Of a DNA stretch of 64,000 bases, positions 23,801 to 38,800 are shown one piece after another. The stretch is from Platynereis dumerilii. Taxonomy: Eukaryota > Annelida > Polychaeta > Phyllodocida > Nereididae. The notes under the pieces were generated by a model. It saw nothing but the letters and a program-made list of their open reading frames with translations, ran no database searches and was not told the origin of the DNA. The stretch covers positions 7,626,408 through 7,690,407 of the forward strand of contig JAPTHN010000002.1 of the NCBI GenBank assembly GCA_026936325.1, given 5' to 3'. A program made the position numbers and the translations under genes. Each line of letters opens with the position of its first letter. The stretch's first letter is position 1.

Positions 23801-26800
23801 GGTGAGTGGGGACGTAATATGTTTCTTGTAAAAGTTTGACACATATTCTAGAAAAATTAGGAGTGTTTGACAAAAAAATGTCTTTGGTATGGTGAGTTGG
23901 TGACAGTGCTGGAATATATTTATGTACGATTATAATTGCAGATATTCCGACCTTATGCCAAGTTCTGGCTAGCTCCGATTGTTCAGCTGATTGTGTCAGG
24001 CCAGACAGGCAGCCCTGGCATCCACTCCCTGGTGGTGGACCTGGTCGTCACCATCCTCTCTTGGCACACTGTGGCTATTCCTCGGGTATAACTTTAATAG
24101 TCTCAGTTAATCTTGGTTGAGTTGTCTATCGACTTTTAAGAAGTGGGGATGCAAAGGCATTTCTGTATCATTTAGAGATAGAAAATGGTGGAAAGTTGGG
24201 GAGATGATTAGCATAATAAGGAGATATCCTTTTCTTGCTTAACATTGAGACTGTTTAGTGTTAAGAGGGGTGTGCATTTGTCTTTATAAGAGAAGATGAG
24301 CTATATATATATCGTTTGTTTGTCTTTTAAATAGAAATTTGTGTACATTCGGCTCCCATTTATAAATGTACATTGCAGTGGCAGATAAGATGTCTATTTT
24401 CCAAGGACCATTACAATGAAATTCATTGATTGATTGAAGATTGATTGTCTTTAAATGCAGTAGTCATTCTTATATTGCACATCATAGTAAATCCCATTAT
24501 GCTTGTATTCCCATGTGACATGGGTCTTGGAATGACCAACTTATTCTTTCTAGGATGACCCTGTGGACAGAGCCATGGCTTCTCGGCTGCTGCACTTCCT
24601 GATTTCCAACTGCTACCACGAGAGTCGTATGGTCTTGAGAAACAACCTCCAAATGTTGAAGACCCTGGTGGAAGTATGGAAGACTAGGGTTGAAGTTCCA
24701 TATGGGTGCGTTTAGCTATCTTCACTGATTACTCAAAAGATATTGGATCCATTATAGAGATATATTTTACAGCGTATCATTGAGGTTTGATTCTTATCTT
24801 GTTGACATAGTGTTAATGCTGTTCTTTTTTAGCCATTTAAAATATCTTTTTTACTTAAAATACCTAAAACTACAATTGGTTGAAATTTTGCTGCTCCAAA
24901 GGTGCAATATCTGTAAGGTTCTGTCTTAAACTATTTCTGCTTCAGGTTGATTTACGAGAAGTTCCACCTTGGCACATCTAAGAGTCTGGATGCGTCAACT
25001 GGTGTTCAAATCTTGGGTGTGATTCTTGCCAATAAAATGCCTCCTTATGCCGCCGATTGTGGAGTGGAGAAGGAAAGGTATGTGTGTCTAGTAACGTGGT
25101 TTAGCTCTACCATCGATCCATGTATTATTAAATTGGGATCATAGAATTTAGATTTTAATACATTTGTTGGTAAATTATGATCAGAAAATGTGTGTTTTAG
25201 TGCTCATTCTGTCTTTGATGCGTTCTGCGTGTTTGAATTTGTGCTATAACAGCAAAATTAACATGCATGTTAGGTAGAGGTTGTTTTCAAATTGTGAGAG
25301 AGTGACAAAGAGTGCAAAAAGATAGCTCCCCATTTTGTTTCGAGGTTGCATCCAGTGATACGGGGGGAGGGTTAGTTAAGTAGTTGCATGCTGGGCTGCC
25401 AGTCGCTGGGTCCAGGGTTTGAATCCAGCTCTTGGATGGTAGGCCTATGTTGGATAGTTGTTTCAGTCATCCTTTGCCTCATTGCTGTGTCCTCCTCCCA
25501 TCCTAATAAAGCTACTAAGTGTGTAAATATGGGACATGAAGTGCCAATCATCTATCAAGTCTTGTATTTAAAAAATCTAAGAATTCTCCTCGTTAGTTTT
25601 GGATAAATAATTTGCTGATGACGCTATTGGTTGACGTTGTTTTTCAGATACTTCCAACACCTGGCGATGAACATGATGAACGAGCAGAAAGCCGTGTACA
25701 CCCCTGCCTCGGAGGTCGTGGCGATGGCCCTGCAGCAAATGAGTGAGCGAGAAAAACAAGACTCGGACGTGAAATGGAGAGAAATGTACTTGGAGAATAT
25801 CATGAAGATGTTGAAAGGGATCATCGCAAATGCCACTGCCCTGACTAGAGGGAGGTTCATCACGTGCATCTACAAGATGAACAACCACTACCCACCCGTC
25901 GCTGAAAAGTGAGTTACTTTTACGTTGACAGTAGTTAGAGGAGCCGCTTGCTGCTTCTCAGTTGCTACTGGAAGTTTGCAGTTAGAGGTTGAGCATTCAG
26001 ATTCTTATTGGATATAATTATTGCTTATCAATTAAGAAATATATTATGACACATGTTGAAATTCCCTTAAGACCCTCTACTCCCTCTACCTGGGAGCCCT
26101 GATTTGGGAAGTATATCAAGTCTTATTTTTGTCCTTGGTGCTTCAGTGCTACTGTATAGAGATATTTAGTAATGAGCTGTGTGACAAGTTGAATATTAGA
26201 TCTTTCTCATTTGGTACAGTGCATTATTGAAACTGCGTGTATTTCTGTGGACAGGTTTGCGTCTCAGATGCTTTTCATCCTTCCTGCGGTGCACGGTGAG
26301 ATCAAGACAATGACCCTGGAGGTGATCCACGGAGCCATCGAGAAGATGGAGGACGCTTTTGTGGAACTGAAGAACAAGGGACTCACCAGTCTGTTGGACC
26401 ACAGGTAACTAGCAATATGATGTTATCTAAAAAAAAAAGGAGATTGATTTACTTTGAATTAGAAGTTGATTTTGACCCTGGCAGGCTGTACAGTGTACAG
26501 TTCAGTAGTACAAAAGCTGTTAAATACATTTTGTTGGTAAATATGCTCACTGGTAATTATTGTGAATTGCACATGCTCAGTTTACTCCTGCTTCATTAGG
26601 CTATATATTTGGATTACATACTATTCTGTTTGTTTATAATATCTACATAGCAATTTATTGTTTGATAATTGAACAATTAATCAATAACAGGGATGAGGGG
26701 ACCCAGCAAGTAGCCCTGAAGGTCGTTCTGACAATGCTGCAGAAACTTAAACCAGACGAACTCTTGTACCTGCTGCCCTCTGTTGCAAATTTCACTTCAA

Positions 26801-29800
26801 GCACCAGTGCCACCTGTCGGAATACTATGTACGACATATTCATGTGGATCTACGACCATTACAGGTATGGGATTCCAATTAGTAATATATATATGTGAAT
26901 ATGTTATATAGTATGTATTCGATTTTTGTGCGTAGAAGACATTGTTATATTTTGTATTTCAATCACTCACATATTTTTCTCTCTGACAGTGTGACATCAT
27001 AATCTTAAAAATCTGTTTTATGAAAATTTTAAATTTGATTCAATGGTTCATTGATGTTTTATTCTAGTCATTCACTTTTCAAAACTGACATCCATATAAT
27101 CAAAATTTTAACTTGTTTAGTGTATTGGATTTCGTTTTATAACCCTTCTCAGCTACAAGTTTGCAGGAGCAACTTGCAGTACAGACTGTGATGATGATGA
27201 TGATGATGATGATGAGGATTATGTTAATCTTTTTATCAAGCCAATTCAAAAAGACTTCTGGCATATATTTGTGTGTTGATGTTTTCTTCTTCAATTTCCT
27301 TCGCAGTGACCTTGTGTAAGTACTTGATGTCTGTCTCTGTACTGTGTAGTGCATGTGAGCAGGATTACTAGCATTTGTGTGGTTTGCACTGTGTGAAATC
27401 AAGATTGTCACTCAGATTATCCATCCTTTATCAATCAGAAGGAATACTACAAAATAATGTAGTGACAGCAGTCTTCATTAGATTTTCGATAGAGGTGTAG
27501 AGTTATTTTTTGCATCTCGTTTGATTTTTTTATTTGGTTTTCCTTGCACTTCACTTATCCCTTTTTTGTTGCTTGATTTGGTGTATGTTTTAATGAAATA
27601 CCACAGCAATAATTTGATCAGTTGAGCTATCAGTCATAGGGATTCTTTTGGTTTGATTGTGTCTATGGAAATGAAGGAAAGGTGGACAGAAAGAGCAGCA
27701 AGTTGACAAGTACTCATAATACAGAAGGAACGTCTTATATTTTGCCTGATTGCCCATCAAGTTGATAGTCTTACTCAGTACTGTTGTCAGTGTATGATTA
27801 CATAATTGTATTTTTATAAGTTCTTTTTAAGTTGCAGATATCACCCATAATGCTTAAGTTAGATAAAAATGATTATGTATTAAATTTTATGAGCAAAGCT
27901 GTGATGATCGCAGCATGCTGGTTGAATTTCCAGTCACCTCTGGCCTTTTTCCACACTTATACTGGGCTCAGTGAAAATATTGCACACATGTTTATGCACA
28001 TGCACTGGTGACCAAATTTTCTGAACTGATTCCCAGAGATATTTTGTGTTTATTTTCTCCTCAATATTTTATCAGGATAATGGGTATTAATGATAAGTCC
28101 CCTTAGTCTGGTAAATTTACTTAGGACATTAATGGTGATTTAAGATCTTATGGTCTTTGAATTAATTTTCTCGGGGAAAAACTGGATTTATAGATAACTC
28201 TTTTTGGTTTACTTGATCTATCTGTGAAGCAATATGTCTGTCAGTATATCAGTGACTCGGGTGTTTGTTATTTTTAAGGGAGGAAGACTCTGAAACAGGC
28301 AATAAAATCCTGACCATCACGAAAGACTGTTTGCTCAAAGGACTCTCCGATGACGACTTGAAGAACAGGTTTGTCTGCTCAGCCCTTGCAAGCAAATGAA
28401 ATTAAATGCCTATTGATTTGAATTTGCAATTGAGAAAATTTCACTTTAGATATCAGTAGGCTTATTTGCCAAAATAATTAATTTGGAAGTCTAATCATTT
28501 CTTTTCTACTTATGTCTGTTTAGAACAGAACTGCCAAATTGAATGTACAATCTCCTTTAAATTCTGATTCTGAATGAGGCTTATAGGTATTTGGAAATTG
28601 CGTCTGGTCTGAAGGTTGAAGATTTGGCTGGGTGACTTGGATAACAACTGAAAGAGAATTCCGACCAAGTATTTTGCAATGCATATTTCGGTTCATCATC
28701 TGTCCAGTCAGCTAAGGATAGTATAGGGCGTCTCCACTGCCAGTATATTGGGGCCCAGTGGGTCTAATTTGTGGTGTGGCTGAAATTGTCTTAAAGTGTT
28801 CCCCTCTTTTGCTCAGGTTGAATATCCAGAACTTCTGGAGTCATGAGACTCGCTTGCCAGTGGACACAGTGGACCGCCTGGTGGCCATGTTGGAAGCTAT
28901 GTACACCCCTGCGACAGAAAGCCACTACTTAAGTTATGCCACAAACCTCATTCTTGAGATGACCTCCAAGAGTCCCGACTTCAATGCTCTTGTGTTTGAG
29001 TATCCTCTCTCCGAGTGCAAATTTGAGGTGAAGACATCCTTCTACTTCCTAATATTGTCTCTCTGTAGTTGATAAATTTGCATTTGTTTCATGTCTCTGT
29101 TGTATGTTTGTTGAAGCCTTTTGTTGGGTTGTTTCTCTCAGAAAAAAATTCATTACTGTGTGCCATTCTTCTAATTGATTTAGCAATTGAAGCAGCTTTT
29201 ATTGTCTGCAAAAACATAGGTACTGCACTGTTGCCTTGAAAGCTGTCCTGGGAACTTCAGAATAATAATCTGTTCTTGGCGTAAATCCGAAGTTTCACTG
29301 CCATGAATTGGTTAAATATGCATTATCGTGCAGCTGGGTTCCTCTCAGTAGACATTTTGTGACATACATGTATTTTTGAAGTAAATTCCTCATTTATACC
29401 TTAGATCATTGCTCTGAGCGCACTGTTGACCTAAATTTCTTTCAACTTCTTCACTTTCTTCTTCAACTTTCAGGAATACAACGTGAACTCCTCGTGGAGA
29501 CAACGTCACGCTGCAATGACACCACTTTTTGTGGAGACGCAGGCTTCCCAGTCTCAGATGGACACCTCCATATTGGGAGGAGATGACTCCATGTCGGGAC
29601 AAATCAGGGCCACTCAGGACGTTGCCTTGAACTTCACCCCAACCCAGAACATGGGTGAGTTGAGCACTGTTTGCCCAAGCAAGTCAGTCTTGTAAGGCAA
29701 GCACATTACTGGTTAAATTTTCTGACTGAAGCTAATTGTTTTAATGGATGATTTTGCTGTTTGCAGAGGGCGGAGGGAAGGGACCCTTCAACTGGCTAAC

Positions 29801-32800
29801 CCAGAGCAGCTTGGACACATACTCGGATGTCACCCTGCCGTCTGTGGCGAGCCAGTCTCAGTCCGGCCTGCTCTTCACTGTGGGAAAATTTTCAAAAGAT
29901 TTCAAGGCAGGAGGACAAGGTTCATCAAAAGCCAAATTCAAGCCAGCTGCTAAGAAAGAAGCTAAAAGTATGTGTGAGAAATGTTCAATATTCGATTGGA
30001 AGAATATCCCTTGTTTGCTTGGATTGGGGGATTGTATAGCAACATGATCAGACAACTTTATTTCTTAGCAAAAGGACAATGTTATTATTTCTTTGACAGA
30101 GAAACTTGTGTGGCTCAGTAGTGGTTGTGTCTGGCCCAAGAGTCCAAGCAATTAACAATTTTCTCTTTGACAGGGCAGGGCGTAAAAGGAAAGTGCCAGT
30201 GAACTGATAAACTAGACACCTCCGCTCAATGTTGCCTGTATTCTATATGTTTTGAAAGTTTTAACTGGTTAATGCCGTCTGGAGTGAAAATGTATTTTCT
30301 TTGTCAGCTGGAGGAACGCAGGGGGACGATATCATGCGATTGAAACGTCGATTTATTCGCAGCTCGGAAGAAAAGAGTAACTACTACGCGAAACAGCAAA
30401 TGCGCCTCAACAAGATGAGAGAGGTACCTGCAATTTCATTTTGATTTTGAGCTAATCTCCCTTTTTCGGTTGTGCAGAGCAGATGTGTAAGATGTCGCGT
30501 TCTGCTCTCATCTCAGTCACCCTTGTGAGTCATGTGAGAAGTAAGAACTTGCCTGGGAGGGATGCACTACATACATATGTAGTTTACCTTAAATTTGTAC
30601 AATTATTTGAAGTGTTTGCTTTCCAGGACATCATGAAAGAGCAGCGCGAGAAGAGAGAGCACCAGGTAACCATGTATCGCAAGTACAGGATGGGAGACCT
30701 GCCAGACATTCAGATCAAGAACTCCTACATCATCGCTCCCCTGCAAGCCCTGGCCCAGGTTGGTTCGCTTGTCTGATCATGACCTCTTGCTTTGTCTGAC
30801 TGAGATGAATTGGTCTTGGCCTCAGGTTAGGAGTCACGGTTGAATCAGAATTTGTTTCATTTAGAGCCATGAATTGGCAAGATCGTAAACCACCTTATTT
30901 ACGACCCCCAGCTTCGCTGCAAGCCGTTCTAAAAAATATATAATGAGGCAGTTCTATTCTAAGAGATACGATATATACTAAGGAGACCCTGCAGGACCAC
31001 TGGGTACTGCTTTTCTTTAGCCAGCAAAACCATAATAATGTCAGTGTAAGAAATTGGTAGTCATCTGAATGTCTCCCAAGTTTGCATGTGAAATTATTAC
31101 AAGTCAGGTCTGTTTACAGAACTTTATTGTATTTGACAGATTTGAAAATTTACAATAGTGCATTGGATTTAATCTGAATATTTTACTATAAAAATCTGTA
31201 TTTTTATAATTTCCCATTTCAGAGAGATAACAAAGTAGCCAGACTGCTCTTTGGGTCGGTGTTCAAGGCTATCTTTGCTGAAATCGAAATGGTGAAAACT
31301 GAAAGGGAGGCTGAGGAGACAATCGCGAATATCAACTCATCCTTGAACAACATGTTGTCAAATAGTCAGAGTTACATTCCTGCTTTCATATCCAGTGTCT
31401 TGGTATGTTTTTCTTGTGAAATTTATTATTTTGTTGCAGTCCTTTGAAAACATTAAAATCTAGATTATTGATAGACGACTTGTTCCTCACCATTGAAATT
31501 AAAACTTCCCAAGTACCGAGTAGCAGGAATTCTGTGCATGATTATGTTGCAGGATATTGCTTACTGGTTTCCTCGCCAATTGAAATTGGACCCAACTTAT
31601 GTGAGCACTGCCTGTCTTACCAGTCTGCAGCAGCCAATTGGTACGTACCTCACCATAATGTGGTAATTTACTTATTCCGGCAATAGTAGTTTTCAATTCA
31701 AGGTCCAATCTTTATACTGGGCACAATTCAATGCTGGATAATCTGATGGCAAACAATGAAAGCACTAAAGTCCTGCAAATTTGGGACCTGGGTTACTAGT
31801 AGCAAAAGCTTGTTGGTGGCTTTTGGCGATTGTTGGTGGCTTTTGGTGATCACCTCTGTGACTGTGTGTACAGCACTTTCTGTTCTGCACCTCTGACCTC
31901 AGCGTGTTCTTTTTCGTTTTTCAGGGATCTTAATGTTAGAAGAGAGGCTTCTTGAGACGGAGGGGGAGGACGAGAGACCGGCCAAGAAAGCCCGGGGGTC
32001 CAGAGGCCCAGTGTCAAGGGAGACCGCCATTTGGATAGAACTGGCTAGGTATGAAATATTCCTCTTTTAAAATGTGCTCTTATTACCCTGGGTTCCCCCA
32101 GGGTAATTTTATCTAAAAACCAGTCTGAGAGATTTTTGGAAAAAAGTTTTCCCAGCCTTAATACAGGTGTGGATGTGGTCTAGTGGGCCATTTTGTGTTC
32201 ATATAGAGGTGAACTAAAATGCGTTGTGGAATTGGGGAAGGTTTGTTGTGGTTTTTTTTTTTTTTTTTTTTTTTTTGAAGAAAAAAAATTTTTTTAAATT
32301 TTTTTTTTTTTTTTAGTAGTTTGTTGTGTAATAGATCGTTTGAGTCGTGAGGGGCTGTTTTCAATCTGACTTTGCATTATAATGTCGCCCACGTGACGAT
32401 CGTCCATGCGATTCAAGGAAGGCCTATAATGCATTTGGCAATTGCTTTTTGCAGTGCATATATTCTCAGAAGCAATCTAATAATGCTAATTGCAATTCTG
32501 CAAGTTCTAAAGTGTTTACCAAATTGCCATTGAGAAACAGCACTTGAAGTCAAACTGACAGGTGTCAAAGCTGATTGCACTTCGCAGTGCAGTGCTACTT
32601 TGACAGGTGTCAAAGCTGATTGCACTTCGCAGTGCAGTGCTACTTTGATCTTGTATCCATGGATCTTATGCTTAATTGCTAATTCCCAACAGAACCCAGG
32701 GTTTGAATCCTCGGATTCTTGTTCTTTAGTAGACTTTTCTGAAGATTTGCCGTATGGGATATGGTCGGCTTATCTGCTTCTCCAGCTAATTCGGTTTACA

Positions 32801-35800
32801 GCCTCTTCTCACCAAGCTCTTCTGTTGTTCACCAGACATAGCTTGTGGTACTGTAAATGTAACCTGCAGACCGTCTTATGCCTGCTAAATTCTAACCATG
32901 TTGCAGCGTCTATGGTGCATAAACATCCTCGATGTCCTCAATTCAAAGACTATGATATAAGAATCTTAACTGAGGCAAAAACTGCTTGTGAATGACATGA
33001 TTCCATTTGCTCCAGGTTATACAAGTCTCTTGACCAGTTTGACGTGCTCCAGGGAATCTTCAGCTCCAAGATTGGAACCCAGGAATTAACGATGCAAGCC
33101 CTGGAGGCCGAGATGAGGGGAGACTACCAGGAGGCAGTGCGCAAATACACAGAGGTTGGTGTTACAGTCTCCTAGAATTGTTAGTCATTGTAATTGCATA
33201 GACTAATGTATTTTCTTGCTTTGTTTCATCTCTGATAGGCTTGACACTTGGCTTCATGCAGAACCTTATTTTATAAAAAAGAAATTTAAATTTGATGCGG
33301 AATTTTGTCTTTCAGGGATTGTCCACAGACGACTGGGAAGGCGAAGGACCAAGTGAAGTTGAACAGGACTTGTGGGACGACAGTCGCTTAGAGGTATGTC
33401 AGTACAACTGTGATAGGCCTGTTCCTTGCTTGGGAAACTTTGTTGAATGCACAGGTTGTTGGCCTACTCTTTGGATGCAATATGTGGAGAAAATAACCTA
33501 ATCTGTTTGTGAAATTGATATGGTTTGTTTCTTGATACAGTGTTACATGAAACTGACGCAGTGGGACAATCTGCGCAAGTTCACAGAGGACGCAATAGAT
33601 GACCACAAGCCCCCGAGACTGGACAGGGTGTGGACTGACACTTACTACCAGGTTGGTAATTTGTGTCACTGTTTCTGAGCTCTGGTCAATACTTGAATGT
33701 CTCTATTTGAAGACTGATTCTCTTTAATAATTCACAAAATTCTCCATTAATGTAAGTTTATTATACCTATGCTTTATATGTAGTGGAATTATTAGCCTGT
33801 TTAAATTTCAGGAGCATTATCTGAGTCCATTGATCACTGGGAAGATCAAGTGCTTGCTGGATGGGGAGGAGCAACAGGATCTGTTAAGTTTCATTGACGC
33901 TTCAATGAACGAGCCAGACAGAAAAGCCATTCTGGAAGTAAGTTATTTGTGTTAATACAAATGTGATGTTATTTGATTGATGTTCTTAGCATTAAGCTGT
34001 TACAGTTTAAGATGATACTGTTATCGTGAGATAGTGTAAGGCCTATTGGCTGGATATTTGTTTGTTATAATGCTATTTGAATTTTCCAGAGTCGTTATTG
34101 TGAAGAGCTAGCCTTGCTCTACCTTTGGCAAGAGGACTATGATAGGTCCAGTTTCTACAGCGGCCAGGCTATTGAGGCGTTCTTGCAGGTATGGAGACTA
34201 AACCTTTGACTTATCCCTATAGCCTCGTTGGTGACTTTAATGTTTCATAAGATTGTGTTGTCAAATATGTTCTTCTATTTGTTCTGTTTCGCATTCCAGG
34301 AATGGGGAGGCTTGGATGGCCTGATGGTCAACAGCCGGACCAGCATCTTATATAAAGTGCAGAAATTGGTTGAACTGAAAGAATTCCTAAGTTTCATTAG
34401 ACGTGAAGGTTTGTTTAGAATATAGTCTTGATGACGCGGTTTTAAGAAATTGTGAAGGGTGTTATATTTCTACAACTTCAGTGAGAGAATACACACTGTT
34501 ATAGCAACTTTTGAAAATATTTTATTGCAGAAAATCACTCGAACATTGCAGCTGCCACCAAACTTGTCAACCGCTGGCTGACCAGAAAACCCAGTTCTAT
34601 CAGGGACCCAAGCACAATCTGGGATGACATCATTACTAATAGGTCAGTCTCTGAATTACCAATAGATAGATAGATTATTTAGCGCAATATTTTGGAGGGT
34701 TTGAGATACTGTCTATTAATGAAAGCAGGTATACTATTGTACAATTAAAATTTAGCTCCTGTAACAGGTCTGATAATTGCTGGCTATTTCATCGTGTATA
34801 CGTTCTTTTGGAAGGCCTTCAGAGTTGAAGTAAATTCTTAGCATATCAAATTAGAAGCGTAATGATCACCTTGCTTTTTAAGCGATGGACAAATATTATT
34901 TTGGTTTCACCTCGCGGGTCTGTGAAAAATCTGTCGTCTCTAAAGTAGACTGGAAAGAAGCTTTATTCCAAAAATGATAATCAGCAGTGACGTATGTCCT
35001 ATTTCAGGTGCTGGGAGAGGGTTAGCCCGGTTAGTAGCGCAATGGGCTGTTAATGGCAAGGTACTGAGTTCAGTCCCCCGCCAGCGGTGGGGTCATTTGG
35101 ACTTACCTTATCTAAGTTGGAAACGTTCTTTAGCTTCCATTCCAATCGCTGGATCCCGGGTTTGAATTAAGCTCTGGTCCAGTCACCTGGGCCTATATTG
35201 GGCAGCAGTTTCGATCATCCCTCGGCTCACTGCTGTGTCCTTCTCCTGTCCTAATTAGAGTCGCATTAGGCTATCAAGTGCATAAATACAGGACTTTAAG
35301 CGCTAATCATCCATCCTTTTTCAGGTGCGTCTTCATGGAGAAGATGTGTGACAAGCTGGAATCAGGGGGAGAAGCAGCTGATGTCAAGGGATTTGGTTTA
35401 TTTGACGAACACAGGGTCGTCTTGAGACTGATGCAAGCTGATAGCGCTCAACAGCAGGACAACTTCTCAGTTGCTTTGAAGTTGATCAGGGATACCCGAG
35501 ATGTATGTACAGTCATTTTCGTACTTTGCTTCATAAATATTTTAAAACTTGTGGTTACTAGAGTTTCTAAGTTCTAAAACAGCTAATAGACTCTTTTGTC
35601 TACAGGCATCTTCCCAAAGCAATCCAATTAACTGTCAAGTTTAGAATAATTTGCACTCATTTGTTTGCAGTATTACTACAAAGATATTTCTGATTAACTC
35701 AAATGCTTAGTAACAGTAAAGCTCACCAGTCAGTAGTGTAATCTCTCTTCTTCAATTTTGAGTAAAAGGGTGAGAATTTGAATTATTGTGCACATGTGTT

Positions 35801-38800
35801 CTATTCTGCAAAGAGTATACAGGGGAGGATCCAGGAATTTTGAAATTGGGAGGTCCAGTGGCGAGACTGGAAGGGCTGGAGCAATTTCGGCGGGCGATAT
35901 CTATGTCGGGATTGTACATCTTAGCTTGAAGGGAGGGGGGTTCAGAACCCCTGGACCGCCCCCCCCCCCCCTTTGATCCGCCCCTGGTTAATTTCATTTC
36001 TGCATGACGTACCCATTCACTGAATGTGCTTTTCAGGATGCAAAGAGCTTGAATGGCAAAGTTGAACTGAGATGGAGCCACACGTATGCTCGGATTCACC
36101 ACAGACGATGTCAGACGCTTCCCATTGAAGCAATGAGCATGGACTCCAAGCTGAAGACACTTGCGGGAACTATCACGCATCTGGGTTGGTCAAAAATGAT
36201 TGTAAAAATAATTTTTAACTCCTTTATTCTGATTTGGCATATACGGTGCAATTTGCTTTGTTAATCCTACATGTACTATGTGTATTTCCGTGCGGTTTTG
36301 GTAGAGTTAGTAGTGGTATGTCACCTATTTAACTGATGAAAAGCCTTTAGCAAGGGCCCACAAGCACAGGGCTTATCATAAATACCAAGTTATTTTTGTC
36401 CAGATTCCCACAAGGAGAAGATGGCACTGAACTGCGACATCCAACTGAGCAGCGAGCAGAACATCCTGAGAGGACAGAGCTTTGAGCTGATCACTTCACT
36501 GCTGATTGAGAATGACCTTGAGGTCAACGACCTTTCTGAAAATGTCAAGTCCAAACTGGAAGCGGTGGCTGAGGACAGTGGAGACACCAAGACTGTAAGT
36601 CATTCATTTCTTTCTCAGTTGCATCATGTGACTGTAAACCTGCTGTTTTGTTGAGTGGTTACTGTCCAGGCCTTCTCCGTTGATGGTCTGTGCCTGCATT
36701 AGTTCAAAATCCAAAATATTTCATGAGCAACATGCTGCATGCCATTTGGATGGGACATTAAAGTGGTAGCCCCTTGTGTCAGTGTCTATGCTGGGCATTT
36801 AAAGATCCCTCAATTGAGGTAAATGTATATTATATGTATATTATATAAATGGGGGGACTTCTGCTCTTTCATCTCATCAATCAACCTTTGTTTGCAGTGC
36901 CTTACGACCAGAACTGAGCTTTTAAAAAAGGGCTGCAGTTATAGTTGCCTTATCTATCTATGATGTTATAATAGATAAAAGAGCGTAGATGTGAACAACA
37001 TTGAATGTGATGAAACCTGTCTGTCGATCTGTATTGATCTAATGATCGTCTGATTCGATCTGTGAATGTTGCAATCAGGTCACTCGAGATTAAATGGTAC
37101 GGTGATACCTCATGATCACCAAACTGATTATTAAGTTACGTTTATCTAAATGTAGAATAACTTTATCTGTTGCAGGTGTTGACAGCTTTGTTGGGAAATG
37201 GCTACGCGGACATCAAAGCAGGCCTTGGGATGACAGAAGCGGGCACGGATGATGAAAGCAGGAAGGCCAACAGGAAGGCGCACCTGTCCCTCTTCAAGTA
37301 CTGTGATGACTTCCTCAGAAGACACGAAGATGGTACGTTGAATTAGTGGCCAGATTTTAGTCGTCATTGTGATTCTGTTTCCTGAATTCAACTGTTGAAG
37401 AGATGTCCTCGATTTTAGGTTTTGGAGCCTCTAAAGTTGTTGCCTTATGAAATACTGATGATCAGTTAGCCTAAACGATAGAGTTAAGCTGTGTCTTTCA
37501 TGAAGATGCAATGTTCAAAATGGTGTTTTTAGAAGAAGAATTCCCTGAGAGGTCAACACTTGTTATCCTATATTGGACGGCAGTTGCACTCATCCTTCGC
37601 CTCATTGCCGTGTTCTCCTCTGCCCTTTAGCAGGTCAGGTTCTGGGATCTCAACACTATGTAATGCACCAGACAATTTGTTATATTGTGTCTTTTCTCTT
37701 GTTATTTTATATGTAATAAAGCCCCGGTCATCCATCAATCCATCCCGGAGTGGTTACCCTGAAAGTTGTTTCGTCCTGAATTCAAGCGTTTTCTTCTTTC
37801 CTTGTAGAGGAGGCTGACCTGGATTGCAATGCATTGAGGGAGTTTCCACAGCAAATGGTGATGTCCCTGTTGACTGCCATGAAAGGAGGTTCCTCAGCAG
37901 CTCGCAGTCTCTTCCCCAGGCTCCTGCAATTGGCTGACACTTATATCGAAGTCAGGAAGACTTTCGTTGACAAGGTTGTTTATCTTATTGTTCATGGTAG
38001 GCCTACAGGAATTTGAAATATATGCCAGTCCATGAGAGAAAAGCTCCTCTTGAAAACTGTACTTAAGACTGTTCTCTGTTAATCATCATTGTTCTCTTTT
38101 AATTTTTATTATCAGGTTGCTATAAAAGATCCAATATGATAGAGATAATGGCATTGTGTTGATTTTTACTTGCAGAGCAAGGAAGTACCAAGCTGGATGT
38201 TCCTGGACTGGCTCAGTCAAATGACAGCACTCCTCGACAAACCAGAGTCACTGGTGGTGCAGGATATTCTGCTCAGGGTGGCCAACGATTACCCTCAGGT
38301 TTGTCTAGATGCATTATTTTGGTTTCACAGAGGCCCTCATGTGAATGCATTCGCTTCTGGCACAAAAACCTCTTTGAAATATTATACTTCTTTCAAAGGA
38401 AAGTCGATTGCTACTGACAGTATATTGACGTAGTATCTTTAGAGTTTGATGTCTTGATCAATTGAATGTGTTGTGCTGTCAGTGAACTGAGATTTGGTGA
38501 ATGTCAAAAGCAGTCAATTGCTTGTTTTCCGAGGTGTTTCAATGCCTTTAGTAACTTGTGAAAATTTGGTTTCCAAGGCTCTCTTGGATTTTACTTAGAC
38601 CACATTCTTGTCATATTGAGCGAGCTCTTATTTCCATCACAGCTCACCTTAGATAAGTTCTTCCTGTGTGCATTAAAATTTAATCTGAGTGCTTTTCATA
38701 TTACACAACTTGTGTGTTTTTTTCCAGGCATTGATCTACCCGTTTAAACTGAGCTGCGAGGGGTATAACTTTGAGGCCAGCTCATCAGGCAAGAAAGGAA

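Noticed and set aside
27299-27320. Micro-exon of PRKDC after TTCGCAG (TGACCTT|GTGTAAG)
   Set aside because: Splice-like signals, but a 7-nt exon would break the phase 2 join between exons ending at 26864 and starting at 28279, which fit each other directly.
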